A DNA stretch of 64,000 nucleotides from Arachis hypogaea (GCF_003086295.3 NC_092052.1:17948346-18012345), one strand, 5' to 3'. Shown: positions 33,101 to 45,984, numbered from the stretch's first letter. Notes: a model not told the origin generated them from the letters alone. Made by a program: numbers and translations.

Positions 33101-34607
33101 TTTGAATTTGGGAGTTAGAGAAGAATTTGGAATTTTGTGTTTGAGTCAGTTACAGATTTCAAGTGATTTTAAATCAGAACTTCTGAAGGCTCATCAAGAT
33201 AGTGAAGCGTTACGTAAGGTATTACCAGCAGTTGAACAGGGAAAACAGTGGAGAATGTCAAAAGGTCAGGATGGTTTATGGAGGTTCAAGAACCGGATTA
33301 TTGTGCCTGATGTTGGAGACCTACGACAAAGTATCTTGAAGGAAGCTCACAAGAGCGGGTTTTCAATTCACCCAGGGAGCACTAAAATGTATCAGGATCT
33401 GAAAGCGATGTTCTGGTGGCCAGGTATGAAGAATGATGTGGCATTGCATGTATCTAAATGTTTAACGTGTCAGAAGGTTAAGATTGAGCATCAGAGACCA
33501 TCAGGGACCCTTCAGCCTTTGGAGATTCCACAATGGAAATGGGAGAGTATCGCAATGGATTTTGTGATAGGTTTGCCTAGAACCCGATCTGGTTGTGACG
33601 CTATTTGGGTGGTTGTGGATCGACTGACAAAATCAGCTCACTTTCTTCCTATCCGAATAAGTTGCACAATGGAGGAATTGGCTCGAATGTATATCAAAGA
33701 GATTGTCAGGTTGCATGGTGTGCCTTCTACTATCATATCTGACAGAGATCCTCGTTTCACATCAAGGTTCTGGGGAGCTTTTCAGCGTGCATTTGGGACT
33801 CAGTTAAGCTTGAGTACTGCGTATCACCCTCAGACAGATGGTCAGTCAGAAAGAACTATTCAGACCTTGGAAGATATGCTAAGAGCTTGTGTTTTGGACC
33901 AACCGGCGAGCTGGGACCGGTATATGCCATTAGTAGAGTTTGCTTATAATAATAGCTATCATGCGAGCATCGGAATGGCTCCATATGAGGCTCTGTATGG
34001 CAGGAAATGTCAATCTCCATTGTGTTGGTATGAAACTGAAGAAAGGAGTTTATTAGGGCCTGAGATGATAGCCGAAACGACTGAGCAGATAAAGAAGATT
34101 CGTAGTCGAATGCTTATAGCCCAAAGCCGCCAAAAGAGCTATGCTGACCAGAGGCGAAAGCCTTTGGAGTTCGAAGAAGGAGAACATGTCTTTTTGAAAG
34201 TTACACCAACCACTGGAGTGGGAAGAGCTATTAAGACCAAGAAACTGAATCCCCGTTATATTGGACCGTTTGAGATTCTGAAAAGAATTGGACCAGTGGC
34301 TTATAGAATTGCCTTACCGCCATACCTTTCGAATTTGCACGATGTGTTCCATGTGTCACAGCTTCAGAAGTATAATCCTGACGCAAGTCATGTTCTAGAA
34401 CCAGAACCAATCCAAGTGAGAGAAGATCTAACACTCCCAGTAATTCCGGTGAGGATTGATGACACCAGTGTTAAACGATTACGAGGAAGGGAAGTATCAT
34501 TGGTAAAAGTAGCTTGGAAACGAGCTGGTATCGAGAAACATACCTGGGAACTCGAATCAGATATGCGAAAGGACTATCCACATCTCTTTTCAGGTAACTA
34601 TATTTGA
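30114..34607 (+). CDS. Gag-Pol polyprotein of the Ty3 element, one internal stop
   Basis: The frame starts at ATG 30114 ([15 protein letters not shown]) and is open to 34607 except for a TAG at 30273-30275, codon 54. Domains by residue: retrotransposon Gag about 85-190; a Cys pair region at 310; zinc knuckle [14 protein letters not shown] at 329-342; protease FDSGASHSF around D390; RT with FIDDILVYS at 717; RNase H with VYCDAS near D866. Integrase follows, with an HHCC finger from H1079 and the DDE triad at D1149, D1210 and E1246, giving the DD35E spacing. The end is a chromodomain-like tail ([16 protein letters not shown]). The total is 1,497 codons before the final stop, normal for Tekay/Del. 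Translation after the stop would need readthrough or a downstream start such as the ATG at 30312. Confidence 0.93.
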
Positions 34608-34628
34608 ATTTTGAGGGCAAAATTCTTT

Positions 34629-34643
34629 ATTAGGTGGGTAGAA
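34629..34643 (+). promoter_or_regulatory. Polypurine tract before the 3' LTR
   Basis: ATTAGGTGGGTAGAA, purine-rich, abuts the TGTAAACC start of the 3' LTR. This is the position at which plus-strand DNA synthesis is primed. Confidence 0.65.
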
Positions 34644-37417
34644 TGTAAACCCCGGTTAAATTAGTAGATAATTAGTTAATAAATTATTTTTTAATAAGGA
34701 GGATTAGAAATGCGAATATTATATCAAAATAGGGTAGAGCTCATCGAAACGAGAATTTTGACACTAATTTTGAAGAAAACGGTCCAAGAATGGACCGAAA
34801 GGACCGAACCGGTTGAACCGGACCCGAACCGGGCTGTCGGTTCAGCCGGACCAGCCCATTAAAAAGAGCCACGGGCTCATTTTCTCTTCATTTCCCTCAG
34901 CGACGCAGCAAGCCTCCCAGGGAAGAGAAGAAGAGAAATTCGTTTACGTGAAATTCAATTTCCCGTAACTCCTCCGTTCGAGCTCCGATCGCCGCACCGT
35001 TTGCGGCCACGCGTTCACCGCGTCGAGCTCTACATTTCTACCGGAACAATTTCATAGGTAACTTGCTATTTCACTCTCAGCTTCATCTTCCCCCAATTTT
35101 CGAATTTTAAGTGGGAATATTGAATTTCTTTGATTTCTGATGTTTTAGGATCCAATTAGCTTGAGAGAAACGTTCACTCTTGCTTATGTGAAGCTTGGGT
35201 AAGGTGAGGATATGATAATTCTATTTTAATTTCATTAAATTTGAGCTTTGAGTATTAAATTGGGTATATATGTATTATGAATGTGTATTAGGTTGAAAAT
35301 AAATAATTGGAGCTTGAAATTGTGAATACTGGAACTTGGAGGAAGCGGATTAGTTGAGTTTTGAGGGGCTGTTTTGGTTTTGAATAAATAGCTTTGGTCG
35401 TTACGTGGAAATCGGCTAAGGTATGGTTTAGGTTTCTTGCATTTAATATATAATGTTCTGTGAAAACTTAGGCTAGATGACCATTGGATAAGTTGGAATG
35501 CAGGTGTATGTTTAATGTTTAGTAATTTATCGATGAATATATTTGGTTGAAGGTTATTGGATAATTAGTTTTTAATTTTGGATGGTGAATGTTGTTATGT
35601 TAATTTGGAGAGAATTATGGTTGAATGTTATTGTTGATTAACTAATGATTTGGTGAATTATTGATTTGAGGTATAACTATTGTGGAGGTTGTTGTGATAA
35701 TGAGGTATTTTGTGTTAAAAGCCTAGGATTTGTGAACTATGATCCTTAGTTGAATTTTGGTTGTTGGATTTGAATATTGTATGAGTTTAATTGTTGATTT
35801 GAAGTAGATTTATTGTGGTGATTGTTATGATGATGAGGAAGGGTATGTTGAATTGAAAAGAAAGCAGGTTTGGACCCGAAAAGGGTGGCAAAGTCCGAGT
35901 TTTAGAGGAGATGCTGCCGAAATTTTATAAAAAAATTAGAGATTTTATTTAGATGATTATTTAAAAGAGATTTAGATTTAAGGGTTATATGGTTTGATTT
36001 TGAGTTATTAAGATAGTGAGTATGTTTTAAGTTTGAAGTTTGATTCTTAGAAAAGAATGAATTATGCTTTGAATTGAAACTATTGATGGATGGAATGGGA
36101 GGTGATATAATGAAGGATAAGGATTGAATATGTTTAATGTATGATGATGAATGAGATGCAATTGGGAATGATGTGGATGTTGATGAATTATAATTGAATT
36201 ATTTATATGGCTTATGAATTTGAATAATCTGAGATACGAGATTCTCTGGATTAAGTGCCGTGGCTTGCCACCACGTGTACCAGGTTGAAAACTCGATACT
36301 CTGTTGACCCTACGACGTAAGTGTGACCGGGCACTATATAAATTCCCGGGAATGTTATCCCCATTGAGCAATATTGATTATTTGAGAAAAATCTATGCAT
36401 AGACTCTTGGGGATGCACGTCGGGGGACAGTCTAAGGACAATTCAGACTTGTCGGGTTGGCTGGATAACCGACAGATGAGCCTCATCAGCCATAGGACAG
36501 GCATGCATCATATGCATATTACTTGAATTACTTGCTTGTGCTCTAATTGGGTGTGCCTATCTGTATTTGCCATGCTAAATGTGTATTTGTTACCTGCAGT
36601 AGTTGTAACTTTCTTGTGTTTGCCTTTATCTGTTTATTTGTCTGTGAAAATGCATGATGGAATTGGAGGTATGGAGGAATGGCAGTATAGGACTTAGATT
36701 TAAGGTTAAGTTAAGTTAGGATTAAATATTTCTAGGAAACCACCTTTTATGGCTTCTGTTTAATACTTTAAGCTCTACAATCTGAGTGTCGGCGTTCTAG
36801 GATTGCCTCTGGCATTCCCAGGACCTTATATATTATGTGTGTGGCACCTTTACCATACTGAGAACCTCCGGTTCTCATTCCATACTATGTTGTTAATTTT
36901 CAGATGCAGGTCGAGAGGCATCTCGTTAGGCGTCTGGACTCTTGAAGCGGAGTGGTTACTGGGATATTTTGTTATGCTATGATGTATATATATGTACTTA
37001 GTTTTCTCTCCGCATGACTTATTCTTTTTGATCCTCTTAGAGGTTTATGGAGAGGCAGGATTGTGTATATGTACTTTTGGGTTTTGGATATGTATGTATA
37101 TATATGTGTAAATATTCTCCGGCCAGTCTTGACTTCGCAGGCTGAGTTAGGAGCTTGATATTTTGTATCTTTGGCACTCTATTCCTACTTCTGTTATCTT
37201 ATGTTTGACAGTTACAGTTTTCTTAGCATGCAAGTTAACTCGTTCCTTGAGCGTTGCGCTTTTATCTCGCGATTTTTATTTTCCCTATCCTTCAAGGCTC
37301 CTAGCATATTATAACTCTTCTGCTATTATATGTACTTATTTTATTTTAGAGGTCGTAATACCACATCACCTTTGTTTTACGACTTAAGCGTAAAGCTTTG
37401 TGTGGTAGGGTGTTACA
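34644..37417 (+). repeat. 3' LTR of the Ty3 element
   Basis: 2,774 bp and nearly identical to the 5' copy. It differs by one missing T in GGTTTATTGG and about ten substitutions, most C/T or G/A. The TATA box is conserved at about 36335-36342. Confidence 0.95.
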
Positions 37418-38252
37418 AGATCAGTGCAACATCGCCGTAGGGACTAAGACATTTGTGCGCTATGAGGTTCAGCTCAGATCTCAGAGATTCCATCTCCAAA
37501 TCGACAGTTTGAGAGCTAAGTGACTTCATGCATAACCACCACTACACAGGTCTTGTTGGAAGCCATCATTAGTTGAATAGAAACCATAAACCAGAGCTAG
37601 GTAAGAAGTGAAGCATCAGAAAGCTCTTGTTGGACTCGAGAATGTTGCCCTATGTTTTATCATGGTACTGATTAAGCTTTCCTTCCCTTTCTTTTCTTTT
37701 TTTTTATAGGGGTTGGGACCGGAATTGTACTTCATTTGGCACCCTGGACCACATCCTTCCAATTACATACCTTTCCTTCAGATTAGTTGTCGGCAGATGC
37801 ACCTGCCACAGCCCTCCAACTACCAAGTCACATGAAAACCGTAGATCAAGGTGAAGAAGCTCACCGTAGCTAGTTTTTCCGGCAATGCAGCAACTCCAAT
37901 CTCTGCGTTAGCTATCAGCACTTACTCCTGGAGCGTCGAGATATCCACCAGAGCAGCCTCAACCCCCTGTCTTCCCAAAAAGCTCCTGCCTTCAGTCAAG
38001 AATTGTTTCCCAACCTTGAGACAGCCAAATTATCCTTGCAGAGGACGTTCCTGATGGAAATTGGCTTATGCACGACCCAATTTTAGTGGAGAGTTCCCTA
38101 ATGTGTGAGTCTCGCCACTTCATGCGCTAATGAGTTTGCTTCTCTGGGCACCCAGGTAAAACCACAACTTGGAATGCCTCTTGCTAAATGTCGAATATCA
38201 TCTAATACAACTTGAATTTCTGCAATTGATGCATGTGACTTTAGTGCTTGAA
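37418..38252 (-). pseudogene. Antisense LINE fragment with RNase H-like end
   Basis: From 38250 down, the minus strand reads QALKSHASIAEIQVVLDDIR, then RGIPSCGFTWVPREANSLAH and EVARLTH followed by a stop. This matches the C-terminal half of the RNase H-type domain of plant L1 LINE ORF2. More degenerate coding sequence continues to about 37950, and the rest is 3' untranslated-like. The 5' truncation point directly follows the repeat TCTTTTCTCA (38253-38262 on plus as TGAGAAAAGA), which is repeated after the poly(A) tail at 26913. Total LINE length without the nested gypsy element is about 1 kb. Confidence 0.8.
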
Positions 38253-38262
38253 TGAGAAAAGA

Positions 38263-41200
38263 GTTTGATTAAATTAATTACAAGTGGTGTCATTAGCCAT
38301 CAGTTGGACACATTTATATTATATATATTGGGCTGGATATTATGTGAGCCAAAAAGTTTTAGAACAATGTATGTAAAATTTTTTTTATAAATGGGCTTAG
38401 AGATTTTTTTGTAACAAAAGATTTTTTTTGAATGAAACGCTGATCCGGTTATAACTATCAACACTACTAATTATATTCTCAACAATAATAATACTTAGAC
38501 ACACTTATTACTAGTAGTTATAATATTAATATTAATCATAAATATTAATAACAGTACAAATAACAAAATTCGTAATAATAATAATAATAATAATGTTATT
38601 TATATTATTAACATTATAATTTAATATTTTTTTATCCTGATAATTAATCCTAAAAAAATAAATTATGTCAAATTTAGTTATTTAAATTTATAGACTAATT
38701 TAGTGATTAAAATTTGTTTAACATCAAGTTGTTCCATTAGTTATTTTTTAAGAAATGAATTAAGATAAAATATAAAACAAAAAAATTATGTATAAATATT
38801 ATAATAAAAAACAGGAAAGCTCTTATTATTCTATTAAGTTGTATTATTAATATTAATGTTGGTAATAATATTATGACTTTTGTTATTATTAATATTCTAT
38901 TTGTCTTAATCATGTCAGATGATATGTATGCCTCAAACGGATTTAAGCTTTCTCCTGGTATAATGACACATTCAACAAAATCTTGTAATTTGAATCGAGG
39001 GGTCTTCAGTCTCTCGAATGGTTCTCTTTTTTTGAACTGAAAACTCCATTAACCATTGAGAATAATTAACTATTGAATAGTGGTAGTAATGAATCAGTTT
39101 TTTTTTTTTGTTTTGGTTAAGAGATCATCTTTTTATACCAATAAATTATAATTCAAATAATATAGTTTCTCTATCTTTATTTAAAGGTTTCGAATTTGAG
39201 TCTCACTCCTAACTTTACAAAAAAAAAAAACATCTTTTCATTCAACTTGGCTTTTTATTACAAAAAATAATTCCTAAGCTTATTTAACTATTTGGTCCCA
39301 AAAATAAACATCAATGAGAAGAAGTCCAACCAAAAAAAAACTAACCAACTTACTAATTAACCTTTATCATCGTAGTCGAGGCTTGGAGCTAATGTCAGTA
39401 TCTTCTGCCTCACAAGAAGCTGCACCTGAGTTCAAGTTTTATGAGAAAAAAAAAAAGAAACCTTTAAATGAACTCATGTATTGTGTATGTGTAAGTGTGT
39501 TGTGTAGATGTGTAATATATGAATAATATCTACGATTACAAATTGTCTAATCCATCTGACAAAAAGAAAAAAAAAAACCTTAATCATAGTAATTAACAAT
39601 CCTTACATGCTAAAAGCACCTGACCATTTTACCAAAACTTTCGCTGCACACTCTGCTTTTACCGCAATTTTTATCTCTTTCAAGAGACATTTGTCATTCA
39701 TACACTCATTTAAAACAAAATCTACACATGTAGATATCTTCTCTAAATCTACATGAAAAATTTGACCTTAATTTAAATATAAAAATTACTCTAATTTATA
39801 CATATAATCATATAAAAGCATTAGTTAATCGTATCTTGATGTAATCAACTAATCAAGTAAAATAAATTTCATCTAATTTTTAAATAATTAATTAATCATC
39901 TTCTAATTTTTTTTTACTACTAGTTTTTTAGTTAATTAAATCAAATTATCCTAACATATTAACTAATTAATTAAATCAAAATAATATAAAATATAAATTT
40001 TCTAACACGTCTTTTAACTAATTATATTAAAATATCTTAACATTAACACTAAACTAATTAAATTAAAAGAATCTTAAATATCAAAATTTTAACATGTCTT
40101 CTAACTAACTAAATCAAAATATTCTAACATGTGAACTAATTAATTAAATTAAAATAAAAAAAAGATAAATCAACCTCAAAATCGAATCCCCTAATTACTC
40201 GCATTTAGTCAGTTGATATCCCCTAAACACATATACTGTCGGCTTGCCATATATTTTTTATACTTGAGAGAATTTCAAAAACTGAGTAAACAAACTTTCT
40301 AAATTTACCAAGATATCTTCAAACAAGCATCTTTTGGTTTTCTACCATATTTTAGATATTTTTCGCTTTTATTATATATCCAAGTGCATCCGAAATATGT
40401 TAAAAATCAAATATTCCTTATTTCAGATACATAATACTCGAAATCTAATTTTTTTTTTTTTTAACTAAATTTCTAGTGTTCGAAATATGATACATTACAC
40501 TTGAAGATAAATTTTTGCACATTTCAATAAATAAAGAATTTAATTAATTTAAATGAAAAAAATCCTTATATCTTATCCTCAACCATCTATGTCATCTAGG
40601 TCTTGAAAAGGACAACCCACCATCAAGCTATAGAATCTCAACATCATATAGATTATATTCTGAAATATTACTTGCTAAAGAATCAAATTTCACTCTTAGA
40701 CATAATGAAAAATCTTTTGAGCTTTAACAATTACAACTCAGGAAAATTACCTCCAAGTTAGGTTATATTACAAATGTCACCACCCATTTATAAAATACAC
40801 ACTAAATTTCCTTATAAGTATATGACATTTGATATCTTTATATTTTCTAAAATAACATTAACTAGTGAATGCTTCCGTGCACAAAAATGAATAATTTAGA
40901 CTTAATAATACAATGATTTATGATTGCTTTCTATAAAAACTGAATTAAAGAAAGAATGCTTTATCATAATAATATATGAATGCTCCTACCTTAAACCAAA
41001 TTTGCGTTCATAAAGATACTTAATCAAAATCTTAGCAGAATTATCTGAACAATGTGTCATGTGTTACCAAAAAATCTTACAGATTTGGATACAGTAAAAC
41101 GAAAACTCACCAATGTACTTTTCATCCCTTACTGAATGTACTATTTCTATACTTCGTAGATACATGAAAAAAAAAATGTATTTTTAATGACATATTTCTT

Positions 41201-41438
41201 TGGCATAGGGTTATTTGACTTTGTATATTTTAATATAATCTTCTTGGCTGAGTTAAAATTGAAGAAGCATGTAGTGACAAACAAACTAATTCAGGGAAAT
41301 GGAAGAAGTTGATTAAGGAAAATGAGCATTTTGCCTTAATGTTTTTAAACTACAACAATGTGCATCTGATCGATGACTTGTTGACTGGTTCTTTTGAACC
41401 AAAAATATTTTCAGTTTTATCCAAAAGAAGAAAAAGAA
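38263..41438. other. AT-rich intergenic DNA downstream of PAO
   Basis: No gene is supported. It contains an AAT microsatellite at about 38577-38594 and a SINE at 39126-39238. The last 200 bases (41240-41438) should hold the PAO 3' untranslated region, since that gene is transcribed toward this interval. ORFs here are short and low-complexity. Confidence 0.5.
39126..39238 (+). mobile_element. tRNA-derived SINE
   Basis: About 105 bp flanked by CATCTTTT (39126-39133 and 39231-39238). A B-box-like GTTTCGAATTTGAGTCTC lies near 39187-39204 and an A run precedes the right duplication. The region ACCAATAAATTATAATTCAA could hold a degenerate A box. From TTTCTCTATC onward it resembles the truncated SINE at 9935-10008. 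Substitutions in the B box suggest an old copy. Confidence 0.6.
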
Positions 41439-44400
41439 TCACATCCTTGAGATCTGAAGTATATTAGTAGTTTCAAGCATCTCATGCCTAACAACAGAAA
41501 CTAGAGGCAGATTATTTTGCACATGGCCTAGTTTCTCTAGAAGGTATCTTTGACAGTTTTCAGCAGCCATCATCCCAGCAGAGTAAGCTCCATGTACAGA
41601 TCCTTGGTGGTCATCCATGCAAACAGCTTCCCCACCAAAGAACAGATTACCAACAGGCATCCGCAGCCTGTCGTACACGTCCTCCGGCTTCCCAACTAAA
41701 TCATATGTGTAACAGCCGAGAGAGTTTGGATCGGTTCCCCAACGTGATACAAGATACTGAACCTGAAAAGGTTTTAACATAGTATGAATTAAGGTTCCTT
41801 AAGTAAGAAGGTAAGATGTAGAGAATAAAGAAATACATTGAGGTTTGGTTACTGGAGAACACAAATTTGTTTGGAGAATACGATACAGAAACAGAAAAGA
41901 TATCTCTATCCAAAGAAACAAATTTTCTGTCATCCCAAAAACTTGCAAAAAGACTGAGAGATGAACTTACTGGGTCGGACGCATCAGGAAACATCTTCTT
42001 GAGCTGCTGCATTACAAAATTTGCAGCCGACTCATTGGATAGCTTCTCAAGGTCATAAGCAAACCTGCCAGCCGCCATATATACAAGAATCGGATGGCCT
42101 GTTGCTTTATGTAGATTGAGAAAATAACCACAGGCATAAGAGGTGGGTGCAACAATGCCCAAGAGTTCTACATTAGGCCAAAACACTTTGTCAAATCTTA
42201 GAGCAATCTTGTTCTCATTGCCCAAACCAAGATCTGCAATTGCAGCAACCTTCCAATCAGGCAGTTTCGGTATAAATTCGATCAAATTGGCCTTTAGGAT
42301 TCCGACAGGAACTGTTACAATAACGGCGTCCGCTACAAAGTTTGTGCCATTTTCAAGTGTGACCATTATCTTATTGAACCCATTTGATATCTTTGTCACC
42401 CTACATGGTGAGGTTTCAAAGAAGGATCAAAACCTTACACCATAACTCCTAATCACCAGAAGAGGGTAAGATACAGCAGAATAAAGACATGTATTCTCAT
42501 TACTAACATCAATAAAAACTAAAATAAATTCAAAGTTCTATGGGTTCAGAGGACAATGCAATAAGATTGATCAAGTTAAACTTGGCAAATAATGCCCAAG
42601 ATAATTCAATTGTATAAATCTTAGCATGATTTTTCATCAACAGTTCTATTGGATTATCTTGGCGCATCTAACATTGAAGCATTTTAAGGCATTGCCGGGT
42701 TCAGATTATAAATTGGGTGCTGCCACATCAAAATTTTAGACTCAAGTTACAGTCAAATGAGTTTGAAAACTGAAATGAATTTTGATCCTAATCTCCGAGT
42801 GACAAAATATTTATTTTTTAGCTTTTTTCCCCTCCCATCTTTATATATCCTGGCCTTGGTATGACATAGTGAATTGTAATAATTTCTTCCTCCTTTCTCC
42901 TTTCATTTTCCCATAACAAATCAGAAAAAACGACCATGCAGCTAAGTCATGCGATAAATTATGCAGGCATGCCTGTGATTCAAGCGTATATCCAGATTTT
43001 TTGCAAGAGCTTTAATAACAGGATCATATCCTTCTACCATTAGTCCATGACCACCAGAAAGGACGTGTTCCTATAAGAAAATTGATATAATTACTTGACA
43101 TGGAAGTTTAAGGGTAATAAGGATCTTGTATCATTCAAGAAATATTGAGGAACTCACCTGATCCCAAGTTTTCAGTGATATCATATCTGCATCAGCAGCA
43201 AACCAAGCTTCCATTCTGCATATATACCATTGTAGCACTTCATGGGAAAGTCCTTGCTGCCTGAAAAGAAAACTTTGTCAGCAATAAGGATAGATTGAAA
43301 AACTTCAAGCCTCAATGCTTATACATTACTCTCTTTATTTCAAACTATATGTCACTTTGGAAATTTGGTACATTCATAACTGAAATGGATCTTGATATAA
43401 ATTAAATCCAAATGCATTGCATTGTTAATATACCAAACTTTCAAAGTGACAGATACTTTGGAATAAAGAGAGTATCTTCTCTTAACATCTGGTAAATCTC
43501 TTACCTTAGTTCTGGATGGCTATTCAGCACAACCGAAATTGCTTGTTGAACTGACATGTCATCAGGATCCTCATCCCTCACTTTTCCTGTCTAGAGATGT
43601 CAACAGAAAAGCCTTTAGATTCCCCTTTAAGATGATTGTAATTGCCTTCAGGAATAAAAAGCAGCACAAGCCGTAAGCTACTAGATCTTACCTCTTCTAG
43701 AATTCTCTTAAAAGTTTCCCCAACGTCCATGACTATTTGCTGGGGAACTTGATGACCATCTGTGTTAAAAAGCATGCAACTGGAAAGGCAAAAAGTGGTT
43801 ACAGCAAAGCAGAAGTAGTAGAAGTGGAAAAAAAAAAAAAACACACAAATCAATAATAGAGTTATCAATAATAGTTTGGCAAATTTGCATATAACTACGA
43901 AGGATTTAGAAAAAATACTATTGCTGCATCATAAACCTCCAATTGCAACAATTAAATTGAATTACAGAAAGATAAATAATTATTCTGATTATTACCTTTC
44001 CAAATCATGGTCATATAAGATAGAGTCATCACCACTGGTACGATATAACGTAAGCCCTAAACCACGTATGAGCGGAGCCAAGGGATTCTCATTGCAGACA
44101 CCATGTAGCCTAAAAAATAATCAAGAAATAACTGATCTTTATGCCTGGAAAATAAATGCAAAAATTAAGTTCATCTTTTATCTTCAATACAATGTGTTAG
44201 AAACAAAGGCAGTTCCATTGAAGAATTTGAACTCTACCATGATGCTCCCATATCCACAGGACAACCAAAGGAGTAATCAGTATTAATGCGGCCACCGAGC
44301 CTATCCCGTGACTCTAGTATAGTAACCTATCCGAATGATTGAGAATAAGACAAAGCAGAAAGCAAGAGAAAATCTTTCTGCTGACCTAATTAAAGAAGAT

Positions 44401-45984
44401 AGAAAGAATAAACAAAGATGAAGTATAATCATAAGTTTGTGACAATATGGCACCTCAAAAGATGCATCATACAGACTACGCGCAGCGGCAAGCCCTGATA
44501 TACCGGCACCAATAACAATAACAGAAGGAAGAGGACTGCATTGCCTCTCAATGTGTGAGGCAACAATCTTGCCTGTTCATTAGACACCAAAATCAGAAAG
44601 GGAAAAGAAAATCCTCATATGTGAAATAGAATAAACTAAATAAACCATAAAAGGAAGAATCTCTCTTTTTACTGAACAAAAATAAATAGGAAAACCATCA
44701 ATACAAGAATGTTATCCATTATGTACAGGAAATATCCTAGAAAGACAGAACTGTGAATTCCATCAGCAAAACAATTAAACAATTGATGGAAACCAAAGAA
44801 AGTGCTTCTTAAAGAATAAAGATCCTTGTGTTATATACTCCAGTACAAGAAGTGAATTGTTGACAAAACACATTTCATTTCTCTGAATTTCACAAAATGT
44901 AAAAATATTGGCCACTTTGGGCTAGAGGATGAACTCCTTTGTCAAGTTCCAGGGTCATTCATTCTCAATCATGAATAAACATATTAAAAAATATTCCCCC
45001 AAACACTGAGCTCATAAGTTTTTAGAGAAGAAACTATACAGAATATCTTGAAATTAACAATGGCTGAACTGATTAGATAACAATTCGGTACATGAAGATT
45101 CTAAATAGATATCAATGCAAAGATGCAACAGTTATCCCGTTGGACTATATATCGGCCTCAGACACAAAACAATTCTTCAAATATTCCAAATCTCAATATT
45201 TAATACAAAATGAAGTATGAGATTGACACAGACAAACCAAATGAAACAAATAGAATCATACTAATTAGATAATGGGATCATGTGCTGGGAACTTGGTAGC
45301 TATTCCGTGATCTAATTATATTCTCCCTGATTATGGATATGAAAATGGACCACAAGAGAAAACAATATGGACAATATATATATAAAACCCTTCTTTGTCC
45401 AAGGTTGTTGATACAAATGACTTTATAAAATTTTACACTGCCAATATATCAGTAAATTTTCTGTTATTGAGCATACTACACTGCATATTAATGTGACAAT
45501 TTATGGCAGATACAGTGCTCAATCATTTTAGGTGGTGTAGCATGATTAAGATCTTAATTGTTCATAATTGGAATCGTTGACATGAAAATCATCAACAATT
45601 AACAACACTAATACATTTGCATAATAGTGGCAAGTACCTCAACATGAAAATTAGAAGTACAAGAAAAAAAAAAAAAAAAAAGTTAAACTTTTCAAGTTTC
45701 AACCAATGAATGAATATGAAGAGCAAAAGTATCACATAAGGGTCAAATCGCACGCAAGCTATTTTGGCTAAAAAATTTTAACTTACCAGCTTCCTACCAA
45801 CTCTGAAACCTAAGGTTTGCAACAAAAAATATTAATTTTTTTTTTAAATGAACAGAAGTTGAAGATAATGAGCTAAGGAAACCGTAAGGAATATTATAAC
45901 ACTTAAAAGTATAAGAAAGAATGGAGAAAAGAAAAATGACTAACCGTCTATGAGATTGGTGGAGAACAATTCCTTAGGGTCCAT
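41439..45984 (-). CDS. PAO4: Peroxisomal polyamine oxidase (PAO4-type), 10 exons
   Basis: Exons in transcript order: 45984-45945, 44572-44454, 44326-44238, 44109-43996, 43779-43692, 43590-43505, 43260-43158, 43070-42973, 42400-41971, 41762-41439. They sum to 1,491 bp, an uninterrupted 496 residues with consistent phases. The N-terminus is [13 protein letters not shown]; the FAD dinucleotide motif [17 protein letters not shown] has GAGISG at 35-40, followed by [10 protein letters not shown]. The flavin amine oxidase core includes [15 protein letters not shown], the NKI lysine motif and [20 protein letters not shown]. The end has [10 protein letters not shown] and the terminal tripeptide SRM, a type-1 peroxisomal signal. 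From family knowledge it would oxidise spermine or spermidine in the back-conversion pathway, releasing hydrogen peroxide and 3-aminopropanal. Nine introns; intron 8 begins with GC, not GT. Length and motifs fit PAO4, though PAO2/3 are not excluded. Confidence 0.93.
43329..43472. mobile_element. Stowaway-like MITE in PAO intron 6
   Basis: 144 bp flanked by TA (43327-43328 and 43473-43474). The left end CTCTCTTTATTTCAAACTAT and the reverse complement of the right end CTCTCTTTATTCCAAAGTAT match with few differences, and both continue into GTCACTTTG. TA duplications and a CTC-CTTT start are typical of Tc1/mariner-derived Stowaway elements. It lies between the exons at 43590-43505 and 43260-43158 and does not touch splice sites. 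Confidence 0.8.
44573..45944 (-). other. PAO intron 1 (1,372 bp)
   Basis: The longest intron of the polyamine oxidase gene, with donor GACG/GTTAGT and acceptor AACAG/GCAAG. It is AT-rich with an A run near 45665-45680. No coding sequence or transposon signature was recognised. Confidence 0.7.

Larger units (their letters stand above)
27121..37417 (+). mobile_element. Complete Ty3/gypsy chromovirus (Tekay/Del-like)
   Basis: LTRs of 2,775 and 2,774 bp bound the element, with TGTAAACC...TGTTACA termini and a perfect 5-bp duplication AGATC (27116-27120 and 37418-37422). A tRNA-Met primer site, a Gag-Pol frame with all catalytic domains and a purine-rich tract before the 3' LTR are in place. By eye the LTRs differ at about ten substitutions, mostly transitions, and one indel, so insertion was recent. 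It is inserted in an older antisense LINE. A premature stop in Gag is the only obvious defect. Confidence 0.95.

Noticed and set aside
37851..38054. 67-codon plus-strand ORF near the gypsy 3' LTR
   Set aside because: It is antisense to the LINE RNase H-derived fragment and has no protein features of its own.
43578..43868. 96-codon minus ORF as a separate gene inside PAO
   Set aside because: It is PAO exon 5 read through into flanking intron sequence; splice sites bound the true exon at 43692-43779.
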